Below, piece by piece: positions 7,678 to 16,593 of a stretch of 34,554 bases of DNA. Origin of the DNA: Vallitalea sp. (GTDB lineage: Bacteria > Bacillota > Clostridia > Lachnospirales > Vallitaleaceae); assembly GCA_025210515.1 (NCBI GenBank), contig JAOARM010000015.1, positions 1 through 34,554 of the forward strand, in the 5' to 3' direction. Numbering within the stretch: the first letter of the stretch is position 1; every line of letters starts with the position of its first letter. The notes beneath the pieces were generated by a model. It worked only from the letters and a program-made list of their open reading frames with translations, ran no database searches and was not told the origin of the DNA. Made by a program: the position numbers and the translations under genes.

Positions 7678-9111
7678 TTAATTTATAAGTTCATTATACT
7701 TATCAATATACATCTTTGCAGATTCATCCCATGAAAATCGTTGACTCATACAATTTCTAACGATACTTTTCCATATATCAGTATTTTTGTATAACCCGAT
7801 ACCTTTTTTAATACTTTCTTTCAAAGCATCTCCATTATAATGTTGGAAGATAAGACCTGTTCCCGTTTTACTTCCTATATCAAATGGCTTAACTGTATCT
7901 ACTAGTCCACCAGTTTTTCTAACAATTGGAACTGTTCCAAATCTCATACTATATATCTGAGATAATCCACAAGGCTCAAATAATGAAGGCATTAAGAAAA
8001 AGTCCGAACTTGCATATATAAGTCTCGCCATTTCTTGATTAAACTCAATCATTACTTTTAGTTTATCTGGATATTTTTTTGATAACTGCAATAATTGTTC
8101 CTCGTAATGACTATCACCTGTTCCTAATATAACAAACTGAATATCTTCTTTTATTAATTGAGATATAGCCTTCAAACATAAATCTATCCCCTTTTGCTCT
8201 GAAAGACGTGATACCATTCCAAATAATGGTGCGTTTTTAATTGGTAACCCAATATGTTTTTGTAAGTATTTTTTGTTTTCATTCTTGCCATGGATAGCGT
8301 TATCAATATGATAATTGAATTTTATATAAGAATCTGTTTGTGGATTAAATTTGTCATAATGAATACCGTTTGTAATACCACATATTTTATTTTTATTTTT
8401 TTTCAAAATACCATCTAATCCATATCCATATAAAGGTGTCTGAATTTCTTTTGCATAAGTTTCACTTACTGTCGTTATTATATCTGAAAATATAATACCT
8501 GCTTTCATATATGATATCTTACCATAATATTCTAGTGACTCCATGTTAAAATACTTCGTTGATAAGCATAACTTATCAAGAGTTTCTTTGTTAAAAAGCC
8601 CTTGATATTGTAGATTATGAATTGTATACATCACTTTTATTTCTTTGTAGAAATCTATATGAGAGTACTCTTTTTTTAGAAAAAGACTAATAAGGGCACT
8701 TTGCCAATCATTAAGGTGAATAATACCTGGTTTTATTGATAGTACTATAAGCATTTCTAATACTGCTTTTGAAAAAAAACCAAATCTTATATCGTCGTCA
8801 TTATATCCATAATAGTTATCTCTCTCAAAATAATCATCATTTCCAATAAAATATGTTGTAACTACATCTTCCTTATATTTATATATGTTAGCTACATTAG
8901 CTTTACCTGATGTCTCTACTATAAAACTACATACTTTTTCTAATTTATATCTATCTTCTAACCCTTTGTATTTCGGCATTACTCTTGAAATATTCACACC
9001 TTTTTCTCCTAATACTTCTGGTAATGACTCTCCTACATCTGCTAACCCTCCAGTAGCGCCAAATGGAGCTATTTCTGCTGCTACATATAATACATTCAGT
9101 TGTTTTTTCAT
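7678..9111 (-). CDS. glgA: Glycogen synthase (GlgA), GT5 family, with altered substrate motifs
   Basis: This 477-aa enzyme has the usual GlgA length and GT5 architecture and would transfer glucose from ADP-glucose to growing glycogen. Visible landmarks are the N-terminal TGGLADVGESLP, HLNDWQSAL, HNLQYQG, SRLSEQKG and EPCGLSQ followed by KTGGLVDT. Two substitutions stand out. The lysine of the N-terminal KTGGL motif is Ala19, and the usual NGID reads NGIH. The C-terminal SRLxxQKG lysine and the EPCGL glutamate are kept. No glgC, glgD, glgB or glgP is next to it, so it stands alone. The ATG is preceded by AAAGGAT. A long inverted repeat lies immediately upstream of that site, suggesting control at the mRNA level. 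Confidence 0.92.
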   Translation of the reverse strand: MKKQLNVLYVAAEIAPFGATGGLADVGESLPEVLGEKGVNISRVMPKYKGLEDRYKLEKVCSFIVETSGKANVANIYKYKEDVVTTYFIGNDDYFERDNYYGYNDDDIRFGFFSKAVLEMLIVLSIKPGIIHLNDWQSALISLFLKKEYSHIDFYKEIKVMYTIHNLQYQGLFNKETLDKLCLSTKYFNMESLEYYGKISYMKAGIIFSDIITTVSETYAKEIQTPLYGYGLDGILKKNKNKICGITNGIHYDKFNPQTDSYIKFNYHIDNAIHGKNENKKYLQKHIGLPIKNAPLFGMVSRLSEQKGIDLCLKAISQLIKEDIQFVILGTGDSHYEEQLLQLSKKYPDKLKVMIEFNQEMARLIYASSDFFLMPSLFEPCGLSQIYSMRFGTVPIVRKTGGLVDTVKPFDIGSKTGTGLIFQHYNGDALKESIKKGIGLYKNTDIWKSIVRNCMSQRFSWDESAKMYIDKYNELIN

Positions 9112-9125
9112 TATTCTTATCCTTT

Positions 9126-9179
9126 GATTATTTCATAAAACTCTTTCTATCATTTATGTATTATTATTATGAAATAATC
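9126..9179 (-). repeat. Perfect 13-bp inverted repeat in the glgA leader
   Basis: GATTATTTCATAA (9126-9138) and its exact complement TTATGAAATAATC (9167-9179) are separated by 28 nt. On the minus strand the repeat lies within the predicted glgA 5' leader, and its inner edge abuts the AAAGGAT ribosome binding site. It could fold in RNA and affect translation, or be a DNA operator. Confidence 0.6.
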
Positions 9180-9236
9180 ATCCTTTCATTTGATTTTTAT
9201 TATCTAATATCTTATTAACGTAATTTCTCATATTAG

Positions 9237-9266
9237 ATTATGCCTCTTTTAAAATAAGTTTAACAA
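9237..9266 (-). promoter_or_regulatory. Candidate glgA promoter
   Basis: On the minus strand TTGTTA (9261-9266) and CATAAT (9237-9242) are separated by 18 bp, matching sigma-A boxes at four and five of six positions. This would give a leader of about 120 nt that includes the inverted repeat at 9126-9179. AT-rich context makes chance matches common. Confidence 0.4.
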
Positions 9267-9398
9267 ATTATATGCTTGTTTATGTTTTTTATTACACTAA
9301 TTACTGCATTTTATAAATATCCCTATTTATTTTTAGGAAATATCTAGAAACTTTTATCTATATATATTATACTAACCATTGAAAGGAGTTGTTATAAT

Positions 9399-11204
9399 AT
9401 GAGCAATATGGCAAAATTATCAAAGAGATCAGAGATCGGGGATGAATTCAAATGGTGTTTAGAAGATATGATTTCTTCCAAGGAAGACTGGAAAAATAGA
9501 TACGAAGAAATAGTTAAATTAACTAGCGAAATATCTAAATACAATGGTAAATTAAAAGATTCCGCCGATGTTTTACTTGAGTGTCTAACTAAAAGAGATG
9601 CTTTATCAGAAAAATTATCAAGATTATATGTTTATTCTAATATGAGACTACATGAAGATACAAATAACTCAGAAGCTCAAGCTACTGCTGAAAAAGTTAA
9701 TTCCTTAGCAGTTAGAGTTAATAGTGACACTTCTTATATAGAAGCAGAAATTTCTGCTATACCTGTAGATACATTAAAAGAATATATTAATTCTAATGAA
9801 GATCTAAAGCTTTATGATAGGTATATGGATGATTTAATTAGAAAAAGAGAACATATCTTAGGTCTTAATGAAGAGTTATTACTAGCACAAGCAGCAGAAA
9901 TAGGTCAAGGCCCTGAAAGTATTTTTGCAATGTTTAACAATGCTGATTTAAAATTCCCTAGTATAAAAGATAGCGAAGGTAATGATGTAGAGCTTACAAA
10001 AGGTAGATATGTTACGTTTATGGAAAGTACAGATAGACGTGTTAGAAAAGATGCTTTTGAAACATTATATGCAACTTATACTAAATACAAAAATACATTA
10101 GCTTCTATATACAATGCTAATATTAAAAAAGATATATTTAATATGAAGGCAAGAAAATTCAACTCTACATGTGAAGCAAGCTTATTTGAAAACAATATTC
10201 CTGTAGCAGTTTATGATCAGCTTATTGAAACAGTTCATAAGTTTTTACCACTTATGCATAGATATGTTTCAATACGAAAAAAAATGCTAGAAGTTGATGA
10301 GCTCCATATGTATGATGTGTATACACCAATTGTTAAAGATATTAATGTTAAGGTATCTTATGAAGAAGCAAAAGAAAAAGTATACGAAGCTCTTGCTCCT
10401 CTTGGAGAAGAATATCTAGGTATTCTAAAAGAAGGTTTTGAAAATAAATGGATTGACGTTTATGAAAATGAAGGCAAAAGAAGTGGCGCATATTCATGGG
10501 GTACATATGGTGTGCATCCATATGTTCTTCTTAACCATCAAGACAATGTAAATCATATGTTTACACTTGCTCATGAAATGGGACACGCTCTTCATACTTA
10601 TTATACAACTAATACGCAACCTTATATCTATGGAGAATACCCAACATTTTTAGCAGAAGTAGCTTCTACAGTTAATGAAGCTTTATTAATGGAACATCTT
10701 CTAAAAACTACAGAAGATAAAAATCAAAGATTATATTTAATTAATTATTTTATGGAACAGTTCAAGTCAACTCTTTATCGTCAAACTATGTTTGCTGAAT
10801 ATGAGAGATTAACACATGAGCTAGTTGAACAAGGAGAAGCTCTTACAGCTGACAGATTGTGTTCATTATATCATGATATTAATGTTAAATATTTTGGTGA
10901 AGATATGATTATAGACAGCGAAGTAGATATGGAATGGGCTAGAATACCTCATTTCTATTATAATTATTATGTATTCCAATACGCTACAGGTTATTCTGCG
11001 GCTATTGCTCTTTCTCAAAAAATAGTTAACGAAGGTGAAGAAGCAGTAGAAAAATATAAGAATTTCCTTAAAAGTGGTTGTTCAGAATACCCTATAGAAA
11101 CACTTAAAAAAGCAGGTGTAGATATGACAACTTCTGAACCTATTGAAAAAGCATTAAAAGTGTTTGAAGGATTATTAGATGAAATGGAAAGTATTTGTAA
11201 GTAA
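9399..11204 (+). CDS. pepF: Oligoendopeptidase F (M3B metallopeptidase)
   Basis: This 601-aa cytoplasmic zinc peptidase hydrolyses short peptides. The M3 zinc site is intact: HEMGHALH gives His392, Glu393 and His396, and the third ligand Glu420 lies in AEVASTVNE. The C-terminal HFYYNYYVFQYATGYSAA segment is the conserved substrate-side motif of PepF, and the length is normal for the family. The start is the ATG with GAAAGGAG ten bases upstream. A weak -10 TATACT lies at 9368-9373. It is one of few plus-strand genes, is divergent from glgA, and ends at a bidirectional terminator shared with the convergent LysM gene. No peptide transporter lies alongside. Confidence 0.96.
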   Translation: MSNMAKLSKRSEIGDEFKWCLEDMISSKEDWKNRYEEIVKLTSEISKYNGKLKDSADVLLECLTKRDALSEKLSRLYVYSNMRLHEDTNNSEAQATAEKVNSLAVRVNSDTSYIEAEISAIPVDTLKEYINSNEDLKLYDRYMDDLIRKREHILGLNEELLLAQAAEIGQGPESIFAMFNNADLKFPSIKDSEGNDVELTKGRYVTFMESTDRRVRKDAFETLYATYTKYKNTLASIYNANIKKDIFNMKARKFNSTCEASLFENNIPVAVYDQLIETVHKFLPLMHRYVSIRKKMLEVDELHMYDVYTPIVKDINVKVSYEEAKEKVYEALAPLGEEYLGILKEGFENKWIDVYENEGKRSGAYSWGTYGVHPYVLLNHQDNVNHMFTLAHEMGHALHTYYTTNTQPYIYGEYPTFLAEVASTVNEALLMEHLLKTTEDKNQRLYLINYFMEQFKSTLYRQTMFAEYERLTHELVEQGEALTADRLCSLYHDINVKYFGEDMIIDSEVDMEWARIPHFYYNYYVFQYATGYSAAIALSQKIVNEGEEAVEKYKNFLKSGCSEYPIETLKKAGVDMTTSEPIEKALKVFEGLLDEMESICK

Positions 11205-11227
11205 TTTCTTTTAATATAAATATATAA

Positions 11228-11272
11228 AAAGATATACTAGATTAAGCGGTAAGCGAAATCTAGTATATCTTT
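11228..11272. terminator. Bidirectional terminator between pepF and the LysM gene
   Basis: Perfect 16-bp arms (11228-11243 and 11257-11272) enclose a 13-nt loop. On the minus strand the stem is followed by a TTTTTATATA tract, and on the plus strand the stem ends in CTTTC. It lies 24 bp after pepF and about 50 bp after the convergent LysM gene, so it can serve both. Confidence 0.85.
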
Positions 11273-11323
11273 CAAAACTGTAGACTCCAAGAAAAAATAC
11301 ATTATGAAGTAGCCTATTTTTTC

Positions 11324-12454
11324 TTATGATTTTGGTAATTTTATTTCTTGTCCAACTAATATTTTGTTAGGATTATCTATTCCATTTAGTTCTTGGATTG
11401 TAGGAACCATTTTTTGACTATAATAAAATTTTTCACTTATTGTATTAAGGGTATCTCCTGATTGTATTATATATGTTTCTGGCACTATACCTTTAGACAT
11501 AGTAGTTGTCTTTTTCATTGTGTTATCACTAGATTGTGCTTTTTGGTTCTTTTCCAATGTCTGCTTATTAGCATTTGATTGTTCATTATTGCTACTTAGT
11601 TCTCTATCATCATTCGTATGCTCATCACTATTTTTTATATTATTATATTTTTTTGTCATAGAATTCATTGCCGTTTGTAATTCGTTAAGTCTTTCTATAT
11701 TACTTAACAACCCAATTCCTAATATTAAACAAATAAGAACTAATCCTCCGCATAATATAGAAAGCATATTTATGAATTTCTTCTGATAAATGTCATCTTT
11801 TCTTTGCTGATCTTTTCTCCTAAAATTTTTGATAATATCATTATTTATATTAATATCTTTTTCATTAGTTTCCTCTTTTTTAGCTTTATGTTCTAACATA
11901 TAACTGTGCATTGCAGGATTTTTATCATAATATATATAATATCCCTTTTTTTCAATTAACTCTCCATTTTTATTAGAAAAAAAAGTATCTTCTTTTTCTA
12001 GTGGATCTACAATATATAGAACTTGCTTATTGTCAATAAAATTTTTACTATGATGCTCTTGTAAAAAAGGAGTTAGTAAAATTCCATAACCTGGTTGAGT
12101 ATACATCCATCCAACTACACTACAATCTTCAAAATATCTCCTAATTTTTTCATATACATAATACCATGTTCTCTCTGTTATACATATATCTCCATTTACT
12201 TTTTCAGTATGACTACCTTTAATAGCACCATCAATCATTAAAATATTCTGATCATTATATGTATAATTTCTCCCTATTAAAAATGCAATTTGTTCAGATA
12301 CTTTTTCTTCACAAGCAACTTGTTGTAAATATGAATATACATAATCTTCTATATATATTCTATCTCCTTCTTTGGCATCTCCAATTTGCCTAACATTTTT
12401 AGGCAAAGCTTCTAGTGTGTCTTCTAATAAATTTTTATTATTATTTTCATTCAT
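11324..12454 (-). CDS. Membrane protein with degenerate JAMM/MPN-like domain and C-terminal LysM
   Basis: This 376-aa protein has three parts. The C-terminus (328-374) is a clear LysM domain starting YIIQSGDTLNTISEKF, which binds peptidoglycan. A single membrane helix lies at about 228-250, followed by a polar linker. The N-terminal region (about 32-185) looks like an Rpn11/JAMM fold: EQIAFLIGR, then VVGWMYTQPGYG, then VLYIVDP. The metal-binding His-x-His is replaced by Tyr118 and Gln120, and the later Ser and Asp by Thr128 and Leu131; Glu54 is kept. It would therefore be an inactive MPN(-) module, probably cytoplasmic, with LysM outside. The fold call is my reading and was not computed. The start at 12454 is chosen because AAGGGGTGG precedes it; an earlier ATG at 12508 lacks a site. 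Confidence 0.75.
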   Translation of the reverse strand: MNENNNKNLLEDTLEALPKNVRQIGDAKEGDRIYIEDYVYSYLQQVACEEKVSEQIAFLIGRNYTYNDQNILMIDGAIKGSHTEKVNGDICITERTWYYVYEKIRRYFEDCSVVGWMYTQPGYGILLTPFLQEHHSKNFIDNKQVLYIVDPLEKEDTFFSNKNGELIEKKGYYIYYDKNPAMHSYMLEHKAKKEETNEKDININNDIIKNFRRKDQQRKDDIYQKKFINMLSILCGGLVLICLILGIGLLSNIERLNELQTAMNSMTKKYNNIKNSDEHTNDDRELSSNNEQSNANKQTLEKNQKAQSSDNTMKKTTTMSKGIVPETYIIQSGDTLNTISEKFYYSQKMVPTIQELNGIDNPNKILVGQEIKLPKS

Positions 12455-12886
12455 ATTTTGCCCACCCCTTAAATACATTAAGTATATGACAAGGAAAATA
12501 TTATACACGCAATTTTAGTACAAGAAACTACGCCTCGTCTTCCGTAGAAATCTATGTAATTATCTTGCTTAGATAATAACATATATACTTAAAAAATTTT
12601 ATCAAAGCTTGTCTGGCAAATAGGTGTTTATTCGATTTAAAATAAAGTTATTATATATGAAGCGATTGACTACAATAAATTAAATTATGCTATTTGTAAA
12701 TAATTGACAATTTATGAATGTATTGGTAATAAAGTTTTAAAAGTATTTCAATATAAAAATCAATAATAAAATAGTTTAATTTCATCTATTTTTGCTAAGA
12801 ATATAATTACTGATGTTTTAATACAAACACTTATTGATATAAAAAACTGTATATATACAATATTTTAACGAAAGTAGGGAGATAAA
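12455..12886. other. 432-bp divergent intergenic region
   Basis: The region separates the divergent LysM and yyaC genes. On the minus strand a TATAAT box lies about 40 bp before the LysM start with no good -35. On the plus strand TATACAAT (12854-12861) resembles a sigma-E -10, with a weak TGATATA-like -35 at 12835-12841. This would fit mother-cell expression of yyaC, but the match is poor. A perfect TTGACA lies farther upstream, around 12706, without a good -10. I see no gene or RNA in it. Confidence 0.35.
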
Positions 12887-13462
12887 TTGAAGTTAGGGAA
12901 AAGACTAGAAGAAAGTTATTATTATAACATTAAAGATACATATGCTATTAGGAATTTTTCTAATACATTATATAGTTTCTTACAAGAAAATACTGATATT
13001 AATACAAATATTATTATATTATGTATTGGTACAGATAGAGCTACAGGAGATTGCCTTGGTCCAATAGTTGGTTATAAACTAAAGAAACTACTTCTTAATA
13101 ACGTAACTGTTTTTGGAACTCTTAGTAATCCAGTACATGCCAAGAATATTGAAGAAACTGTATCTTTCATTAAGTCAACTTATAGTAACTCTTTTATTAT
13201 TGCTATTGATGCATGTCTTGGAAAAATGAATCATATTGGATATGTAAGTATAGGAAAAGGTTCTATTAGCCCTGGTGCTGGTGTTAATAAAAATCTCCCT
13301 CCTGTAGGTGATATGTATATAACTGGAATAGTTAATTTTTCTGGTTATATGGATATGCTAATACTTCAAAACACAAGACTTAATACTGTAATGAGAATGG
13401 CTGATTTTATTACTTATGGTATTCGTCGTACAATAAATCAGTTGAATCGTTCAGTTTCATAA
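12887..13462 (+). CDS. yyaC: YyaC family spore protein (GPR/HybD-like fold)
   Basis: This 191-aa protein belongs to the YyaC (DUF1256) family, related in fold to the germination protease GPR and to hydrogenase maturation proteases. Landmarks are CIGTDRATGDCLGP, with Asp50 and Asp55, and IIAIDACLGK with Asp108. SIGKGSISPGAGVNKNLPPVGD is the conserved glycine/proline-rich segment. In Bacillus the gene is linked to sporulation; its activity is not established. The start is TTG, preceded by AGGGAG about six bases upstream. It stands alone on the plus strand and ends at a terminator shared with the convergent EEP-family gene. A tentative sporulation-type -10 precedes it. Confidence 0.88.
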   Translation: MKLGKRLEESYYYNIKDTYAIRNFSNTLYSFLQENTDINTNIIILCIGTDRATGDCLGPIVGYKLKKLLLNNVTVFGTLSNPVHAKNIEETVSFIKSTYSNSFIIAIDACLGKMNHIGYVSIGKGSISPGAGVNKNLPPVGDMYITGIVNFSGYMDMLILQNTRLNTVMRMADFITYGIRRTINQLNRSVS

Positions 13463-13503
13463 TATAAAACTTAATATTGGTAATTGATTTTAAGTAATAA
13501 TAA

Positions 13504-13545
13504 AGAAGATAGACCCGTTTAATATTAAACGTTCGTCTATCTTCT
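13504..13545. terminator. Bidirectional terminator with nested palindrome
   Basis: Outer 11-bp arms AGAAGATAGAC (13504-13514) and GTCTATCTTCT (13535-13545) enclose an inner 16-bp self-complementary palindrome, CGTTTAAT/ATTAAACG (13516-13531). On the minus strand a TTTATTATTA tract follows. It lies between the convergent yyaC and EEP-family genes. Confidence 0.8.
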
Positions 13546-13577
13546 CAAATATAAAATGTATTATTTATAATATAACA

Positions 13578-14639
13578 CTATTTTAAAATAAATTCTAATG
13601 TAACAGGGTTATGATCGCTATATTCAAATTCTAAATGATGTCCTTTTACATTACTTATCTCTACGTTAGGTGAGACTAAAAATCCATCTATTACACTTAC
13701 ATAATTTTCGCCTTTTACATATGAAGTACCAACTGTTCTGCTGGTTGGTACATTTTTATCAGTCCCCCACTTAAACCCTTCTGGAGTAAATTCTTTTGGT
13801 ATTTCTTTTAACCATTCTGGCCAATCCATTGTTGTCTCAAATATAGTAGGGTCAGTTCCTGGTAAAAAGTGATTCCAGTCTCCACCAACAACTATGTAAT
13901 TACCTTTTTCATATTCTTCTCTTATGTAATTATTCAAAAAATCTAATTGCTGTTTTCTAATCACTCCGCCTTTATCATACGCAGATAAATGAGAATTAAT
14001 TAGAATAAGCTCTTTTCCACCTTCAACAAGCATTCTACTTTCAATAAAACATCTATCTAATAGAGCTAATTGTCTTGGCCACTTTTCTTTTCCTGGATAT
14101 TTATATCTATTAGTTTCATTAATATTATATTTTGAAAATGTGACTAATCCTGATTTTACCATACCATGTGGTTTAGATAAAGGTACTGGTACCCAAGGTA
14201 CTTTATAATTAATGCAATAAGTTGTACTATATCCATCCAAACTTTGTTTTAATTGTTCATATTCATTAATATGAAAGCTTCTTGTGGCTTTTATATCTAC
14301 TTCTTGCAATAAAATAAAATCTGCACTTTGACTTTTAAGGAATTCAGTTATTCCCTGAAGATTTTTAAGAGCTATTTCTTTACTTTCTGCTCTTGAACCT
14401 TTTCCTCCATCCATGAAAAAATCCTGTTTAGCATCAAGTCCACAATAGCCAATATTATAAATTAATGCAGAAATTTTAGTATCTTTTTTCAGCTGATTTT
14501 CTATATTATTCTGAACATCTAATGTCACAACGTCTTTTGGCCTATAATCTGTCACCGTCATAAAAGCAAAATATAACGCAATTACCAACAATATTATCCC
14601 AACACAAACTCCAATAACATTAACTATTTTCATTAACAT
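13578..14639 (-). CDS. Membrane-anchored endonuclease/exonuclease/phosphatase family protein
   Basis: This 353-aa protein has an N-terminal membrane helix (about residues 5-28) and an EEP-superfamily catalytic domain outside it. Motifs in order are LLQEVD (metal-binding Glu), INSHLSAYD, GGDWNHF, DGFLVS and the C-terminal SDHNPV with catalytic His. EEP enzymes cut phosphodiester or phosphomonoester bonds in nucleic acids, phospholipids or inositol phosphates; the substrate cannot be told from sequence. The anchor suggests action at the outer membrane face, which disfavours a DNA-repair role. The start at 14639 is preceded by GGAGG eight bases upstream; an ATG 15 bases earlier has no site. It is a single-gene unit convergent with yyaC. 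Confidence 0.86.
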   Translation of the reverse strand: MLMKIVNVIGVCVGIILLVIALYFAFMTVTDYRPKDVVTLDVQNNIENQLKKDTKISALIYNIGYCGLDAKQDFFMDGGKGSRAESKEIALKNLQGITEFLKSQSADFILLQEVDIKATRSFHINEYEQLKQSLDGYSTTYCINYKVPWVPVPLSKPHGMVKSGLVTFSKYNINETNRYKYPGKEKWPRQLALLDRCFIESRMLVEGGKELILINSHLSAYDKGGVIRKQQLDFLNNYIREEYEKGNYIVVGGDWNHFLPGTDPTIFETTMDWPEWLKEIPKEFTPEGFKWGTDKNVPTSRTVGTSYVKGENYVSVIDGFLVSPNVEISNVKGHHLEFEYSDHNPVTLEFILK

Positions 14640-14889
14640 TATTAATACCTCCATTTTTTTATTAATACTTTACCTTATTTACATAAGTTTAATATTGTGT
14701 AAAGCTAATCTTAAAATTATGTCCTAAGTTCTATAGTAATTAATTAAATAGAGTTCTTAGTAATATATTAAGTTAAGATAGTCTTTTAACTAGAATTCTA
14801 TCACTTAATAACCTGATTGTAAATACTTGGGTTAAAAGTAATGCATCATATTATAGCAGTAATTCACACATTTTTTTATATGTAATTCA

Positions 14890-16587
14890 CTAATTAAATA
14901 TTATTGTAAAAACAACCCCATCATCTGTATTATTAATAGAATATTCTAATCCATGCTTATCTAGAATAATTTTTATTATTCCAAGTCCTAATCCATTACC
15001 CTTTACACCTTCATTTCTCGATTTATCAACTCTATAAAATTCGTTGAATACATATTTTAATTCATCTTCTGGTATATGTACTCCTGTATTTTCTATAGTA
15101 AATATATAGCTTATTTCTTGTTGAAAAAGTTTTATATTTATATTATTATTGTTTGGCGAATACTTAATTGCATTGCTAAATAGATTTTCAAAAACTTTTA
15201 TAATAGAATTTTTATCAATATAAATAAATACATCATCTAATAAATCAAGATCAACTGTCAAATCTTTTTCTTTACTTAAATGTACAATATTATTAAATGT
15301 TTTATATATAATTCTTGTAAGATCAACATGTTCCTTATGCAATTCTAATGACTTACTTTGAAATTTAGTTAATTCTAGCATATCACTTAATGTATTGCTA
15401 ATGATATCTACACTTTCTATTGTTAAATCAATATATTCCTCTTTCTCATATACACCATCTTTAATTGCTTTTAAATATCCTTTTATAATAGTTAATGGTG
15501 TTTTTAAATCATGAGATATATTCATTAGTAGTCTTTTCTGATTTTTTTCTATCTCAAGTCTTTCTTCGTATTCTAATTTTAGTTTATCATTTATTTTCTC
15601 TAAGTTGTTTATTTTATTTTCAAGATTATTAGATATACTATTTAATGCTTCGGCTAACTCATGTAGTTCATCATTAGATTTTAGTTCTATATGATGGTTA
15701 AAGTTCTGATTAGCTATATCTTTAGCACAATCTTTCATTTCCATTACAGGATTTATTATAGTTTTTGAATAATTATATATAACTAATATCACTAATATAA
15801 TTGTAAATATTATTATATATTTATTAAAGCTATTTAATATATAAATGATTTCTTTTGATTGCTCCAGAGATATTGAAGCAATTATATATCCTGTATTAGT
15901 TTTATTAATCTTTAGTAGATAGTTATTCTCAAAACTATTAATATGTTCTGTACTATTAGTTAATTTGTTATTAAAGATATAGTCAATAACATTCATTTGA
16001 TGCTCTACACTTATTGAACTATTCTTTGAATAATTAATAACTTCTCCTTTAATATCACGTTCTTCTGTTTTCTTAATATAGCTTACCTGATTATTATCAT
16101 TATTACTTATTTCTTTTACCTCAAAAACATCAAATATAGTATCTCCGCCAATACTAATAGAATCTAAATAATATTTATCATCATCTTCCATTTTATAAAT
16201 AGATGCTTCTACCCTACTACCTATATTAATCTTGTTAGTTGAAAGATTAAAAACACAATATGCATCAATCACTTCATCATTATCTGTTTTAATCGTAAGT
16301 AAATTTTCAATAAATATATTACCTACTATAGGTAAACCATTTTTATCTAATATTGCTAAGAGTATGTTATTATTTTTAGTCAGCCTAGTAATTTCTTCTT
16401 TATTAAGAGTACCTAACGTATATGCTTTTTGAGATTGTTTTATTATTTCCTCTAATTTGTTTTTTTGATATCCTTCATAATAATGGTCAAAAAATATATT
16501 CTGAAAAACAAATTGGGATATGAATACTACTCCCACTATACATAGATTTATAAATAATAATTTATTTCTTAGTTTTGATTTATACAA
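14890..16587 (-). CDS. Sensor histidine kinase with large extracellular domain
   Basis: This 565-aa kinase is last in the four-gene operon. It has a first membrane helix (about 11-30), a large extracellular sensor region (about 31-246), a second helix (about 248-272) and a HAMP domain (about 273-325). A HisKA domain follows with phospho-accepting His359 in NISHDLKTP, then an ATPase domain with N-box NLFSNAIKYSPN, ENTGVHIP and GNGLGLGI. All core motifs are intact. The start codon is TTG, with GAGGAGG 11 bases upstream, and the gene begins six bases after the response-regulator stop, so the pair is cotranslated. The ligand is unknown. No clear terminator follows it. Confidence 0.93.
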   Translation of the reverse strand: MYKSKLRNKLLFINLCIVGVVFISQFVFQNIFFDHYYEGYQKNKLEEIIKQSQKAYTLGTLNKEEITRLTKNNNILLAILDKNGLPIVGNIFIENLLTIKTDNDEVIDAYCVFNLSTNKINIGSRVEASIYKMEDDDKYYLDSISIGGDTIFDVFEVKEISNNDNNQVSYIKKTEERDIKGEVINYSKNSSISVEHQMNVIDYIFNNKLTNSTEHINSFENNYLLKINKTNTGYIIASISLEQSKEIIYILNSFNKYIIIFTIILVILVIYNYSKTIINPVMEMKDCAKDIANQNFNHHIELKSNDELHELAEALNSISNNLENKINNLEKINDKLKLEYEERLEIEKNQKRLLMNISHDLKTPLTIIKGYLKAIKDGVYEKEEYIDLTIESVDIISNTLSDMLELTKFQSKSLELHKEHVDLTRIIYKTFNNIVHLSKEKDLTVDLDLLDDVFIYIDKNSIIKVFENLFSNAIKYSPNNNNINIKLFQQEISYIFTIENTGVHIPEDELKYVFNEFYRVDKSRNEGVKGNGLGLGIIKIILDKHGLEYSINNTDDGVVFTIIFN

Positions 16588-16593
16588 TTTAGT

